Notes: generated by a model not told the origin, from the letters alone. DNA of 64,000 nt from Mobilitalea torta (GCF_050433395.1 NZ_JBNPXH010000007.1:62001-126000), one strand, 5' to 3'; counted from the first letter of the stretch, positions 8,950-17,773 are shown. Program-made: numbers and translations.

Positions 8950-8995
8950 TTGTAGAATACACAAGTGATAGATTTATAATCAACACAGTGTTGAT
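8950..8995 (+). promoter_or_regulatory. Promoter and palindromic operator of the ABC exporter operon
   Basis: TTGTAG (8950-8955) and TATAAT (8975-8980) form a candidate promoter with a long 19-bp spacer. Overlapping the -10 is a perfect palindrome ATCAACAC-A-GTGTTGAT (8979-8995). Ten bases of it, tcaacacagt, recur in inverted orientation at 8876-8885, nearer the TetR gene. This is the expected layout for divergent TetR control; assignment of the site to this regulator is inference. Confidence 0.65.
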
Positions 8996-9026
8996 AAAAG
9001 GCGTTGCTTTTGCGCCGTCTATCCCG

Positions 9027-9057
9027 ATTACAGGAACACGCATTTTGTTCCTGTAAT
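9027..9057. repeat. Hairpin repeat family 2, copy 1 (ATTACAGGAACA arms)
   Basis: A 12-bp perfect stem, ATTACAGGAACA / TGTTCCTGTAAT, with a 7-nt loop beginning cgc. The same arms, the cgc loop start and the following at recur at 53083-53112. It lies in the 5' leader of the ABC exporter operon, between the operator and the start codon. Confidence 0.75.
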
Positions 9058-9097
9058 ATTGAATATAATAAATTTGAGAAAGATAGGAACGTTTGGA

Positions 9098-9799
9098 ATG
9101 TCATATATTGAATTCAATCATGTTATTAAAGAGTATCATACCGGAGGGGCAGCCATCAGGGCGCTGGATGATGCCAGTTTTAATGTGGAAAAGGGGGAGA
9201 TTGCCATCATCCTGGGCTCCTCCGGCGCGGGGAAGACAACCGCCCTCAATATTCTGGGAGGAATGGACACAGCTACCTCCGGAGAGATTATCGTGGACGG
9301 AAGGGACATAAGCGGATTTAATGCAAAACAGCTTGTCGGCTACCGCCGGGAGGATATAGGTTTTGTCTTCCAGTTCTATAATCTGGTGCCTAATCTGACG
9401 GCTCTTGAGAATGTGGAGCTGGCTGCCCAGATTCGGAGCAACTCCCTCAATGCAGCCGAGACCCTTGAGAAGGTCGGATTGGGAGAACGCATGGGGAATT
9501 TCCCCGCACAGCTTTCCGGCGGAGAGCAGCAAAGGGTCTCCATTGCGCGGGCCATTGCCAAGAATCCCAAGCTGCTGCTGTGTGACGAACCTACCGGAGC
9601 GTTGGATTATAATACAGGGAAGCAAATCCTGCAGCTTTTGCAGGATACCTGCCGCCGTGATAAAATCACGGTGTTGATTATCACTCATAATTCTGCCCTG
9701 GCTCCTATGGCAGACAGGGTGATACGTTTTAAAAGCGGAAAGGTAAGGGATATCACCCAGAACACCAATCCAATGCCTATCTCAGAAATTGAATGGTGA
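9098..9799 (+). CDS. ABC transporter ATP-binding protein (LolD/MacB/SalX type)
   Basis: A 233-residue ATPase with Walker A GSSGAGKTT (40-48), a Q-loop in VFQFYNLVPNLTALENV, signature LSGGEQQRVSIARA, Walker B LLLCDEPTGALD and the switch His in LIITHN. ATG 9098 is chosen because the in-frame TTG at 9059 lies inside the hairpin repeat, while AGGAA precedes 9098. This ATPase class pairs with FtsX/MacB-like permeases, as here with the gene that starts 5 nt after its stop. Such pairs act in export, mechanotransmission or peptide-antibiotic resistance; the cargo is unknown. Confidence 0.93.
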   Translation: MSYIEFNHVIKEYHTGGAAIRALDDASFNVEKGEIAIILGSSGAGKTTALNILGGMDTATSGEIIVDGRDISGFNAKQLVGYRREDIGFVFQFYNLVPNLTALENVELAAQIRSNSLNAAETLEKVGLGERMGNFPAQLSGGEQQRVSIARAIAKNPKLLLCDEPTGALDYNTGKQILQLLQDTCRRDKITVLIITHNSALAPMADRVIRFKSGKVRDITQNTNPMPISEIEW

Positions 9800-9803
9800 T
9801 GAT

Positions 9804-12800
9804 ATGATGAATGCTTATATTAAGGATGTATTACGAACGGTAAGAAAAAACGGCAAGCGCTTTATTGCCCTGATGTCAATTACTGCATTGGGTTTGACCG
9901 CCTTTCTGGGTATTAACGCTGCCTGCAGGGATATGTATCTGGCCGCTGACCGGTTCTATGACCGGCAGGGGCTTTTTGATATCCGGGTTTTGTCCACCCT
10001 GGGACTCACCGAGGAGGATGTGGAAGCGCTGCAAAGGATATCCGGCGTGGAGACCGCCGACGGGGCCTACAGTGAGACGGTATATACCATGCTAGAGGAC
10101 GGCGTTACCCGTAAGAGCGCCGAGATGGTAACCCTCAGTTTCAAAGGGATGAATATGCCCTATCTGATTCAAGGGAGTCTTCCGCAGAATGCGGATGAAA
10201 TAGCCGTCACTCAGAAGTATCTGGATGAGACAGGAAAGAGCATAGGGGACAGCCTGACAATGAAAGAAGATATGCCGGACGAGGGCAAAAAGGATACAGC
10301 AGGGAAAGAAGAGGATGAGACAGGAAAAAGCATTGAGGCAGTAAAAGACGGCGAAATAGCGGGAGATAGCAGTATAGAAGGAGATAGCGGTATAGAAGGA
10401 AATGGTGGTACAAAAACGGATGATATAACAGGAGAAGGTGACGATACAGAGGAAGATACGGATTTTAATACGGTGGACTGGAATGCAGAAGCTCCTACCT
10501 TTAAAAACACACAATATATTATAACAGGAGTTGTGGTCGGCCCCATGGATATTGCCAATAATAAGGGCAGTATGGCTTTCCGCTCCGCCGGGGCAACGGA
10601 TTATTCCTTCTATGTTACTCCCGAAGCCGCGGACAGCAGTATCTATACAGCAGTATACCTTACGCTTAACGGCATGGCCGGATTGGACTGTTACTCCAAG
10701 GAATACACCGTTGCGGTTCAATCTGCCATTCATACGATAGAGTCGGAAATCATGGATCAGCGTCAAAAGGCCCGCTATGATGCCGTAATGGATGAGGCCC
10801 TGGATAAAATAACGGATGCAGAAAGGGTAATGAAGGATAATTTCGCAGAGGCCGAACAGCAATTTGCGGACGCCTGGACGAAGATGGAAGATGCGAAGCA
10901 GGAGCTTGCAGACGGAGAGACCCGGCTGAGCCAGGAAGAAAAAGATGCTTTGAAAAAGCTGGCTGATGCCCGATCCAAGCTGGAGGACGGCAAGAGGAAG
11001 CTTCGTGCGTCGGAAACGAAGCTGACAGAAGGAGAATCCGATCTGAAGGAAAATCGGCAAAGGCTGGAGGAAGGGAAGACTCAGATTGGCGAGGAACGCA
11101 GGAAGGCAGAGAAGGAATTTCTCCAGGCAGAAGGGCAGTTTGACAGGAAGAATTCAGAACTGGAAGCTTCCCGCAATCAGCTCTTACCGACAATAGAACA
11201 GTTAAAGCTTCCCTTTGGCCAACAGTGGCCGGAGATGGAGTGGAATGACCTGGTATCAGCTTCAGCTGAAGAGACCTTAAGGCAGAGTATGACCGGCAAT
11301 TCGGATGAGGAGGATACTACCGGTTCAAGCGGTGCAGAAGGAGATGCCGATGCCGGGAAGACTCTCGACCCTGCCCGGATTGCCCAGGCTGTGACGGAGG
11401 AGCAAAATACCCTTGCAGCTGCATTGACAGCGGTTCTGCCGGCACTGGAAAAGCTGCCGCCGGATATAGATGCCTCCCAGCTGGTTCAGGATATTATTCA
11501 ATCGGGACTGGGACTTGGCATGATAGAAGGAGGCCGGCAAGCGCTGGAAGCACAGAGGGCTTCCTATGAAGAGGAAAAATCCGCAGCATTGCAGCAGCTT
11601 ACGGATGCGGAGAAGGAACTGACTATTAATGAAGAACAGCTTGAGAAAGCGCAGCAGGAGATTAAGGAAAACCGGGAGAAGATAACTGAGGGCTGGGCTG
11701 AGATCGCTAAGAATGAGAAAAAGCTGGGCAGTGAAGAAACAAAGGCTCTGCAGCAGCTGAGGGACGGATGGCAGGAGTTGTCCGATGGCAAGAAGGAGTT
11801 GTCGGACGGTGAAGCAGAGCTGATAGAAAATGAATTAAAATATCAGGATAAAAAAGCGGAAGCGGAAGGGAAGCTGGCAGATGCCTATAATGAATTAAAA
11901 GAGATTGATATGGCACAGTGGTACGTTCAGGACCGTACATCAATAGACAGCTATTCCAGCCTGGATAGCGATCTGTCTTCTGTGGAGGCAATTGGAAGAG
12001 CATTTCCTGTGCTGTTCCTTGTGGTGGCGGTTCTTATTTGCCTTACCACAATGACCCGGATGGTAGAGGAGGAACGGGGACTGATCGGCACATATAAGGC
12101 GCTGGGATATGGGAATAGAGCCATTGGACAAAAGTATATCCTGTACTCATTTCTGGCCTCGGCTGCCGGCAGTATTCTCGGGAATCTTCTGGGCTTTCTG
12201 GCTCTGCCCAAAGCGTTGATTGCCATCCTGAGATCGATTTATATTATTCCCGGCACGACTCTGGAACTTGACGTTTTCTACAGTGCGGCAGGAACCCTTC
12301 TGTTCATGGCCGGTATTATCCTGGCAACAGCCCTTACCTGCCGATATGAACTGAGACAGACGCCGGCTTTGCTGATGCGGCCGAAGGCTCCTGGCATAGG
12401 CTCCCGTATTTTGCTGGAGTATGTTCCGGGAATCTGGAATCGGCTCAAGTTCCTGAACAAGGTTACTGCGCGCAATCTTTTCCGCTATAAAAAGAGATTG
12501 TTCATGACAGTGACCGGAATTGCGGGTTGCACCGCCCTGGTATTGACCGGGTTTGCCATTCGTGATTCTGTGACTGATATGATGCCGAAACAATATGAAA
12601 ATATCTACCGTTATGATCTCCTGGCAGTGTCCGAAGCAGAGGATTATGATAAGCTGGAAGAGCATTTCAGCAGGGATGAGAAGATTGCAGATTTTCTGTC
12701 CGTGCAGCTGGGAAGTGTCAAGGTCTTTAATTCGGCAGGAGATTCCGGAAGCATGCAGATGGTGGTAGTTCCTGCCGGAGCTTCTCTGGAAGCGTATATC

Positions 12801-13571
12801 TTCATGCCAACGGGGGAAGGAAGCCTTGCGGAGTTAAATGACAACGGTGTACTCATCACCAAAAATGCTGCAGAGCACTTGAAATTAAAACGCGGAGATG
12901 CTGTTACTCTGCAAAATCTGCAATTAGACCGGGGCGTAGCTGTAATAGGGGATGTGGTGGATAACTATCTGGGCAACAGTGTTTTTATATCCCAGGCACT
13001 TTATGATACCTTGTTCGGTGAATATGAGCCGAATGCTGTATATGCGCATTTTACAGAAGAGGTGGAGAATCAGGTGGCTTATTCCGATCATTTGCGGGGA
13101 GAAGAATACGTTCTGTCTTCCATCAGCGTTCAGAAGCTGAGAGAGGAGTTTTCCAGCAATTTTGTTATACTCAACGCGGTTATTCTTATATTGATTGTAT
13201 TAGCCGCGGGCCTTGCCTTTGTTGTATTATTTACCTTGTCCAGCACGAATATATCCGAGAGGGTGCGGGAGCTGGCTACAATAAAGGTTCTGGGGTTTTT
13301 TGACCGAGAGGTTCATTCCTATGCGAATAAGGAGACCCTGCTGCTTACTTTAATTGGAATTCTGGCGGGGTTACCTTTGGGGCATTTGCTCAGCGGTCTG
13401 CTTCTGACTGCCCTGAAGATGCCGTCCTTTCAGTTTGAACTGATGATACAGCCGGGAAGCTATTTATTTGCCGCAGTAGTATCGTTTTGCTTTGCCATTA
13501 TAGTAAATCTTATCACTAATCGGATATTGGACAGAATTAATATGGTAGAGGCATTGAAGAGTGTAGAATAA
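9804..13571 (+). CDS. FtsX-family ABC transporter permease with a large extracellular coiled coil
   Basis: A 1255-residue permease from ATG 9804 (an in-frame TTG at 9789 and a second ATG at 9807 are alternatives). The order is an N-terminal helix (FIALMSITALGLTAFLGI); a large extracytoplasmic part of about 650 residues; three helices of a first FtsX module (from AFPVLFLVVAVLICLTTMTRMVEEE); another helix and extracellular domain; then the second FtsX module (VILILIVLAAGLAFVVLF). The extracellular part contains a long Lys/Glu/Gln-rich coiled coil with recurring L(A/S)DGxxEL units, and near residues 140-225 an acidic low-complexity insert with internal duplications. Family role: mechanical coupling of ATP hydrolysis to an extracytoplasmic domain. 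It probably forms a complex with the preceding ATPase and is under the TetR regulator. Confidence 0.9.
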   Translation: MMNAYIKDVLRTVRKNGKRFIALMSITALGLTAFLGINAACRDMYLAADRFYDRQGLFDIRVLSTLGLTEEDVEALQRISGVETADGAYSETVYTMLEDGVTRKSAEMVTLSFKGMNMPYLIQGSLPQNADEIAVTQKYLDETGKSIGDSLTMKEDMPDEGKKDTAGKEEDETGKSIEAVKDGEIAGDSSIEGDSGIEGNGGTKTDDITGEGDDTEEDTDFNTVDWNAEAPTFKNTQYIITGVVVGPMDIANNKGSMAFRSAGATDYSFYVTPEAADSSIYTAVYLTLNGMAGLDCYSKEYTVAVQSAIHTIESEIMDQRQKARYDAVMDEALDKITDAERVMKDNFAEAEQQFADAWTKMEDAKQELADGETRLSQEEKDALKKLADARSKLEDGKRKLRASETKLTEGESDLKENRQRLEEGKTQIGEERRKAEKEFLQAEGQFDRKNSELEASRNQLLPTIEQLKLPFGQQWPEMEWNDLVSASAEETLRQSMTGNSDEEDTTGSSGAEGDADAGKTLDPARIAQAVTEEQNTLAAALTAVLPALEKLPPDIDASQLVQDIIQSGLGLGMIEGGRQALEAQRASYEEEKSAALQQLTDAEKELTINEEQLEKAQQEIKENREKITEGWAEIAKNEKKLGSEETKALQQLRDGWQELSDGKKELSDGEAELIENELKYQDKKAEAEGKLADAYNELKEIDMAQWYVQDRTSIDSYSSLDSDLSSVEAIGRAFPVLFLVVAVLICLTTMTRMVEEERGLIGTYKALGYGNRAIGQKYILYSFLASAAGSILGNLLGFLALPKALIAILRSIYIIPGTTLELDVFYSAAGTLLFMAGIILATALTCRYELRQTPALLMRPKAPGIGSRILLEYVPGIWNRLKFLNKVTARNLFRYKKRLFMTVTGIAGCTALVLTGFAIRDSVTDMMPKQYENIYRYDLLAVSEAEDYDKLEEHFSRDEKIADFLSVQLGSVKVFNSAGDSGSMQMVVVPAGASLEAYIFMPTGEGSLAELNDNGVLITKNAAEHLKLKRGDAVTLQNLQLDRGVAVIGDVVDNYLGNSVFISQALYDTLFGEYEPNAVYAHFTEEVENQVAYSDHLRGEEYVLSSISVQKLREEFSSNFVILNAVILILIVLAAGLAFVVLFTLSSTNISERVRELATIKVLGFFDREVHSYANKETLLLTLIGILAGLPLGHLLSGLLLTALKMPSFQFELMIQPGSYLFAAVVSFCFAIIVNLITNRILDRINMVEALKSVE
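10223..10415 (+). repeat. Low-complexity segment with internal duplications inside the permease gene
   Basis: A 21-bp stretch at 10223-10243 is repeated at 10313-10333 with one mismatch (encoding DETGKSI twice), and three near-copies of an 18-bp unit (GDSSIE, GDSGIE, GNGGTK) follow at about 10362-10415. The segment is in frame and keeps the acidic character. Confidence 0.7.
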
Positions 13572-13590
13572 TAATTGGATACTATAGGAA

Positions 13591-13647
13591 GGGCTGTTAC
13601 CGGGATAATCATATTACATGATTCGGGTAACAGCCCTTGATTTTTTT
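13591..13647 (+). terminator. Intrinsic terminator of the ABC exporter operon
   Basis: An 11-bp stem gggctgttacc / ggtaacagccc is followed by ttgattttttt. It ends just before the convergent coiled-coil gene. Confidence 0.85.
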
Positions 13648-13651
13648 ATGA

Positions 13652-14239
13652 TCATGCAATGCGTCCAATGCATTCATTCAGTTTTCTGACTTCATTCTCT
13701 AAACTGTTCATACGAATTAGAAAAGTTTCTTTTTCATTATTTACCTGTAATGTTTCATCCAGTTTTCTGATTAAGTCAAGGTGCCCTTCTGCTATGACTT
13801 TAATGTTCGGATTCGTCTCATTTTCTAAAGTCAGCTGCAAAGAGACAACCTTGTTATCCAGGGAAATGAACTGCTCTTGCAGGGTATCAAATTTGTCACC
13901 CATAGAGTTGAAATCCCCTTGCAAAGTGTCGACCTTTTCATCGAGAATAACGAATTTCTCATCCAGCGAATCAAACTGTCCCTGCAAGGTGTCAACCTTT
14001 TCATCGAGAATAATGAATTTCTCATCCAACGAATGAAATTGTCCCTGCAAGGTGTCAACCTTTTCATCGAGAATAATGAATTTCTCATCCAGCAAATGAA
14101 ACTGTCCCTGCAAAGTGTCGACCTTCTCATCGAGAATAACGAATTTCTCATCCAGTGAATGAAACTGTCCCTGCAGAGTATCAATCTTATTATCCAATTT
14201 GTCGATATGAGCAAGTATAATCATTGCTTCATCTGTCAT
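13652..14239 (-). CDS. Small coiled-coil protein with tandem 21-residue repeats
   Basis: 195 residues; AAAGGAGG lies 8 nt before ATG 14239. The centre is made of four to five near-identical 21-residue units (VDTLQGQFHSLDEKFIILDEK), exactly three heptads each, with hydrophobic residues at a/d positions. It therefore predicts a continuous parallel coiled coil flanked by less regular helical ends. There is no signal peptide, membrane segment or catalytic motif. I do not recognise a family with a known function; similar repetitive coiled coils are common as hypothetical proteins in Firmicutes. It stands alone and converges on the ABC permease gene, sharing the terminator zone. Function unknown. 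Confidence 0.75.
   Translation of the reverse strand: MTDEAMIILAHIDKLDNKIDTLQGQFHSLDEKFVILDEKVDTLQGQFHLLDEKFIILDEKVDTLQGQFHSLDEKFIILDEKVDTLQGQFDSLDEKFVILDEKVDTLQGDFNSMGDKFDTLQEQFISLDNKVVSLQLTLENETNPNIKVIAEGHLDLIRKLDETLQVNNEKETFLIRMNSLENEVRKLNECIGRIA
13926..14180 (-). repeat. 63-bp in-frame tandem repeats coding for the coiled coil
   Basis: The marker gtgtc(g/a)acc recurs at 13926, 13989, 14052 and 14115, with a diverged fifth copy at 14178: an exact 63-bp period. The central two units are nearly identical at the DNA level, pointing to recent duplication or slippage. Confidence 0.88.
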
Positions 14240-14634
14240 CCATATCTCCTCCTTTCACTCGTGATTTTGTGTTGCTGCTTTTTCTGATGCAGACATCTAT
14301 TAAAAATATTATAATACATCATAGCGTATTTCGATACAGTCCATTTTTATCTTAAGTCAAAAAAATCATTGCATTCAGGGATTGAAAAATGAGGGATTAG
14401 AAGTGATTTATGAATATTATAGGACGAAATAAAAAGTACCAAAGACCCGGAAAATGATCAAAAATGAAAGGATATAAGAGGAAAAGAGAATGTCTGGCAT
14501 CTGGAATTATAATACAATAATTATTGAGTCATGTCAATCCGTTTTTGCGCAACCCTATACAAAAAGGAGGAAATTTAGTATAATAATATTTCATCAGAAG
14601 TAATACGGTTTGTAAGAGGAAGGTGGGGTGTTAT
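14240..14634 (+). promoter_or_regulatory. AT-rich gap of 395 bp with a promoter for the MBL-fold gene
   Basis: TATACA (14556-14561), a 17-bp spacer and TATAAT (14579-14584) form a good promoter about 50 bp before the MBL-fold start. An attata at 14308-14313 could be the -10 (TATAAT) for the minus-strand coiled-coil gene, without a clear -35. Nothing else recognisable was seen. Confidence 0.5.
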
Positions 14635-15360
14635 ATGAAGATGAAGATTGAATATATTGGCCATAGCGGTTTTTTGATGGAATGGAAGAACTGCTATTGG
14701 ATTTTTGACTACTACACAGGCACTATTCCGGTACTGAAGCCGGAAAAAAGAATTTTTGTTTTCTCCAGCCATAAGCATGCGGATCATTTTAACCCGGAGA
14801 TTCTTTTATTGGCGGAGCGATACCCTAATGTGGAATACATATTATCTAACGATATCAGACTTCCCAAGGAATATCGGGAGCAGGACAGGATATTGATGGT
14901 GAAACCACATACTCAATATCAGTTCGAGGATGGGCAGGGGCAGCAGATTTTATTAAAAGCTCTGAAATCGACAGACAGCGGAGTGGCTTTTCTGTTATCG
15001 TACCAGGGGAAGAGCGTTTATCATGCGGGCGATCTGAATCATTGGATCTGGAAGGGCGAGACCAAACAGAGCAATAATAATATGACGGCAATGTTTGAGA
15101 GGGAGATGAAGGAATTACAGGACATTTCTATTGATGTTGCCTTTGCTCCGCTGGATCCGCGCCAGGAGGAGTGGTATTATCTGGGGCTTCAGAAGCTGCT
15201 GGATACCGCCAGGGTAAGATATGCATTTCCAATGCATTTTTGGGACAAGCCGGAGATTATTCAGCAGTTCCTGCATGAGAGGGCCATGTATTTGAATGGA
15301 GCAGAGATCATGATGGTGCAAGAAGGCGGACAGAAGTGGGACTTAGAGGAAGGCGGGTGA
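14635..15360 (+). CDS. MBL-fold metallohydrolase
   Basis: 241 residues from ATG 14635 (a GTG at 14623 is in frame but less likely, since the GAGGAAGG tract is better spaced for 14635). The metallo-beta-lactamase motif HxHxDH is present as HKHADH, followed by later metal ligands in VYHAGDLNHW and a C-terminal His in FPMHFWD. The group resembles L-ascorbate-6-phosphate lactonase/UPF0173-like MBL proteins (UlaG/YtkL type). The cytosolic substrate is unknown. A MarR gene follows 44 nt downstream, but no functional link is evident. Confidence 0.85.
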   Translation: MKMKIEYIGHSGFLMEWKNCYWIFDYYTGTIPVLKPEKRIFVFSSHKHADHFNPEILLLAERYPNVEYILSNDIRLPKEYREQDRILMVKPHTQYQFEDGQGQQILLKALKSTDSGVAFLLSYQGKSVYHAGDLNHWIWKGETKQSNNNMTAMFEREMKELQDISIDVAFAPLDPRQEEWYYLGLQKLLDTARVRYAFPMHFWDKPEIIQQFLHERAMYLNGAEIMMVQEGGQKWDLEEGG

Positions 15361-15404
15361 AAATAATAGTCTGACATGGGTTTACAGCCAGATTATGATA
15401 CAGT

Positions 15405-15842
15405 ATGAATACACAAGACGCAATATCGTTAATGGCGAGAATAAAGCAGAAGGCCAACGGAGTCATGCTTGCTGAGCTTTCCCAAAACGGAATAAAAGGT
15501 ATCGTGGCATCCCATGGAGATGTTCTCCTGGCCCTTTTTCAAAAGGAACGGATGACGATGGCGGAGGTTGCGGATCAGATTGCCAAGGATAAATCAACGG
15601 TCACCGCACTGGTCAATAAGCTGATCTCTCAGGGATACGTAAAAAAGCAACGGGATTACATGGATGCAAGAATAGTATATGCCAGTCTTACACCGACAGG
15701 AAGAGAATTACAGCCGGTATTCGACCAAATATCTGAGAGGGTGCAAAAGATCTTCTATCAAAGCGTTACGGAAGAAGAGAAGGAGGAGCTGCTCCGGATT
15801 ATAACCAAGATCGACAGTAATTTTAATTGTTTCAATATATGA
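15405..15842 (+). CDS. MarR-family transcriptional regulator
   Basis: 145 residues, the usual MarR size. The winged helix is clear: MTMAEVADQIAKDKSTVTALVNKLISQGYVKKQRDYMDAR, with the recognition helix and wing in the family order, followed by the dimerisation helix VTEEEKEELLRIITKI. It probably responds to a small phenolic or oxidative ligand, like other MarR proteins, but the ligand and targets are unknown. A perfect hairpin (15844-15874) immediately follows the stop. Confidence 0.9.
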   Translation: MNTQDAISLMARIKQKANGVMLAELSQNGIKGIVASHGDVLLALFQKERMTMAEVADQIAKDKSTVTALVNKLISQGYVKKQRDYMDARIVYASLTPTGRELQPVFDQISERVQKIFYQSVTEEEKEELLRIITKIDSNFNCFNI

Positions 15843-15843
15843 T

Positions 15844-15874
15844 TTAAGCGTCAAAAGCACCTTTTGACGCTTAA
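15844..15874. repeat. Palindromic repeat family 1, 31-bp remnant (copy C)
   Basis: A perfect 13-bp stem, ttaagcgtcaaaa / ttttgacgcttaa, around a 5-nt gcacc loop. The arms equal the outer ends of the 119-bp element at 30276-30394, and the loop matches its gcacc block. It therefore looks like an internal deletion derivative, or the minimal unit, of that family. It may also act as a terminator for the MarR gene, though no T-run follows. Confidence 0.75.
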
Positions 15875-15901
15875 CCATATGATACATAAGGGGGATATCC
15901 T

Positions 15902-16897
15902 ATGAAAGCAAATTATATTATCGGGGTAGATGGAGGAGCAACCAAGACGGATTATCTTCTCTTTACAACGGAAGGTGAATTTGTAGATGCCCTGCATCTG
16001 GGGACCAGAAGCCATGAGGTATTAGCAGGCGGTTTCGCGGAGGTGGAAAGGACACTGCTGGCTGATCTGGAACATTTGCTGAAGAAGAATGGAATAGAAA
16101 AAGACCGCATTGCAGCGGCTGCTTTCGGATTGGCGGGAATAGATACCCCGGCGCAGCTGCGGATGATCAAGGAAATACTGGATAAAGCATCTCTGCCGGC
16201 TTATGTTGTTGCCAATGATTCCATTCTGGGGATAAAGGCGGGATGTCCGTCGGGAGTAGGCATTTGCTCCATTAACGGAACAGGAACGGTGGCTTCAGGA
16301 ATTGATGAAAGCGGAGCGGTGCTCCAGGTAGGGGGACTCGGTTCTGCCACGGGGGACTCTGCCGGCGGCTCCATAATAGCTTCTGTCACCATCCGGGCGG
16401 TATATGATTATTATTTCCGGTGCGGGGATGCGACAGCCATAACGGATCCTGTGATGAAGCTTTTCCGGATCACCGATCCGGAAGAACTGTTAAATGTCAT
16501 TAATGAACATTTCTGTACCAGCCGGAAGTATGACAAAGAAATTGTAACAATTCTGTTTGATGCTGCCAATGCGGGAGATTCTGTCGCTCAGGGGATCGTA
16601 AGGAATATCGCCGGGCAATTGGCCAAATCCGTATCCGGATGTATCCGGCGCCTGCATTTTGGTGCCGTACCGGAAGTAGTGCTGGCAGGCTCCATATGGA
16701 CAAAGGTGCATTGTCCCTTATTGTTATCCCATTTCAAGGAAGGCATCTTCCAATATACCGGGCAGCGGATCGAACCGCGGATACTACAGTTCATTCCTGC
16801 GGCGGGAGCTATTATCTGGGCAATGGAAACGGCATGTAATCATCCTTTAACACCCCGGCAGCGTGCTGTGATTTTTGAAAATATGCCGGAGCTGTAG
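15902..16897 (+). CDS. BadF/BadG/BcrA/BcrD-family ATPase (N-acetylglucosamine kinase-like)
   Basis: 331 residues with the ASKHA nucleotide-binding fold. The phosphate-1 motif GVDGGATKTDYLL is at 5-17, the phosphate-2 region is SINGTGTVASG with GGLGSATGDSAGG, and the adenosine region is VVLAGSIW. This arrangement fits the BadF/GlcNAc-kinase-like family (as NAGK and MurK), which phosphorylates amino sugars such as GlcNAc or MurNAc from cell-wall turnover. The exact sugar is not decided. The TauE/SafE exporter starts 23 nt downstream, suggesting an operon. Confidence 0.85.
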   Translation: MKANYIIGVDGGATKTDYLLFTTEGEFVDALHLGTRSHEVLAGGFAEVERTLLADLEHLLKKNGIEKDRIAAAAFGLAGIDTPAQLRMIKEILDKASLPAYVVANDSILGIKAGCPSGVGICSINGTGTVASGIDESGAVLQVGGLGSATGDSAGGSIIASVTIRAVYDYYFRCGDATAITDPVMKLFRITDPEELLNVINEHFCTSRKYDKEIVTILFDAANAGDSVAQGIVRNIAGQLAKSVSGCIRRLHFGAVPEVVLAGSIWTKVHCPLLLSHFKEGIFQYTGQRIEPRILQFIPAAGAIIWAMETACNHPLTPRQRAVIFENMPEL

Positions 16898-16920
16898 GCA
16901 AAGTCGAAGGAGGAATTATC

Positions 16921-17679
16921 ATGAATTCTTTTTTACAGATACAGGCTTTAAGCCCCGTGCAATGGATGGCAGTGATTGTCGCGGCGCTGTTGGTAGGCTT
17001 TTCAAAGACCGGAATCGGCGGGACGGTTATGCTTACGATTCCGTTACTGGCAGGTGTCTTTGGCGGGAAGGATTCTACCGGAATGATACTTCCCATGCTG
17101 CTAATCGGAGATTTATTTGCCATCTGGTATTACCGGCGCAGCGTGGAATGGAAAAATGTAATCACGCCCTTACCCTGGGCTCTCGTGGGATTGGTGCTGG
17201 GAGCAGTGATAGGCAATTACCTTGATGACAGAGCCTTTGTAGCTTTGATCGGAAGCATTGTCTTATTGTGCATGGGCATCTTGATATATACCGAGAGAAA
17301 GGGAAAAGATTTTAAAGTGCCGAATGCGGTATGGTTTTATATCCTGGTAGGAATTCTCAGCGGCTTTGCCTCCATGATCGGGAATGCTGCCGGACCGATC
17401 TTCAGCATCTATTTACTGGCTCTGGGCTTTAAGAAAAATAATTTCATGGGAACCAATGCATGGTTTTTCTTTGTGATTAACTTCCTAAAGCTTCCGGTTC
17501 AAATCTTTGTATGGAATAATATAGGCATGGAAGCCTTGAAGATTACGCTGGTCATGATTCCTGTGATAACCATAGGTGCCGTACTGGGATTCTTTGTTCT
17601 AAAGAAAATCAACGAGAAATATTTCCGCTATCTGGTGATTGCCATGACAGCGGTCAGTGCATTGCGGCTGCTGTTATAA
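16921..17679 (+). CDS. TauE/SafE-family anion exporter
   Basis: 252 residues, about eight membrane helices. The TauE/SafE repeats are visible: LLVGFSKTGIGGTVMLTIPLLAGVFGGKDSTGMILPMLLIGDLFA in the first half and GILSGFASMIGNAAGPIFSIYLL in the second. Members export sulfite, sulfoacetate or related organic anions; the substrate here is unknown. AAGGAGG precedes ATG by 8 nt. It follows the sugar-kinase-like gene closely, but I can see no pathway that links the two. Confidence 0.88.
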   Translation: MNSFLQIQALSPVQWMAVIVAALLVGFSKTGIGGTVMLTIPLLAGVFGGKDSTGMILPMLLIGDLFAIWYYRRSVEWKNVITPLPWALVGLVLGAVIGNYLDDRAFVALIGSIVLLCMGILIYTERKGKDFKVPNAVWFYILVGILSGFASMIGNAAGPIFSIYLLALGFKKNNFMGTNAWFFFVINFLKLPVQIFVWNNIGMEALKITLVMIPVITIGAVLGFFVLKKINEKYFRYLVIAMTAVSALRLLL

Positions 17680-17773
17680 GGGAGGAAGAGGCTAAGGAAG
17701 TAAGACGGGGCAGAGCTGGACACAGAGGAATGGGAAAAAACGGACAGAAAAAGGGAAAGGAGCCGGGGAGAAG

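Noticed and set aside
13926..14180. Regular repeats that could suggest a CRISPR array
   Set aside because: The 63-bp units are contiguous, without unique spacers, and encode heptads in frame. The infB array was rejected for the same reason.
14490..14602. A 37-codon frame (MSGIWNYN...) with a GAGGAAA upstream
   Set aside because: It is AT-rich and overlaps the MBL-fold promoter, with no recognisable features; support is too weak.
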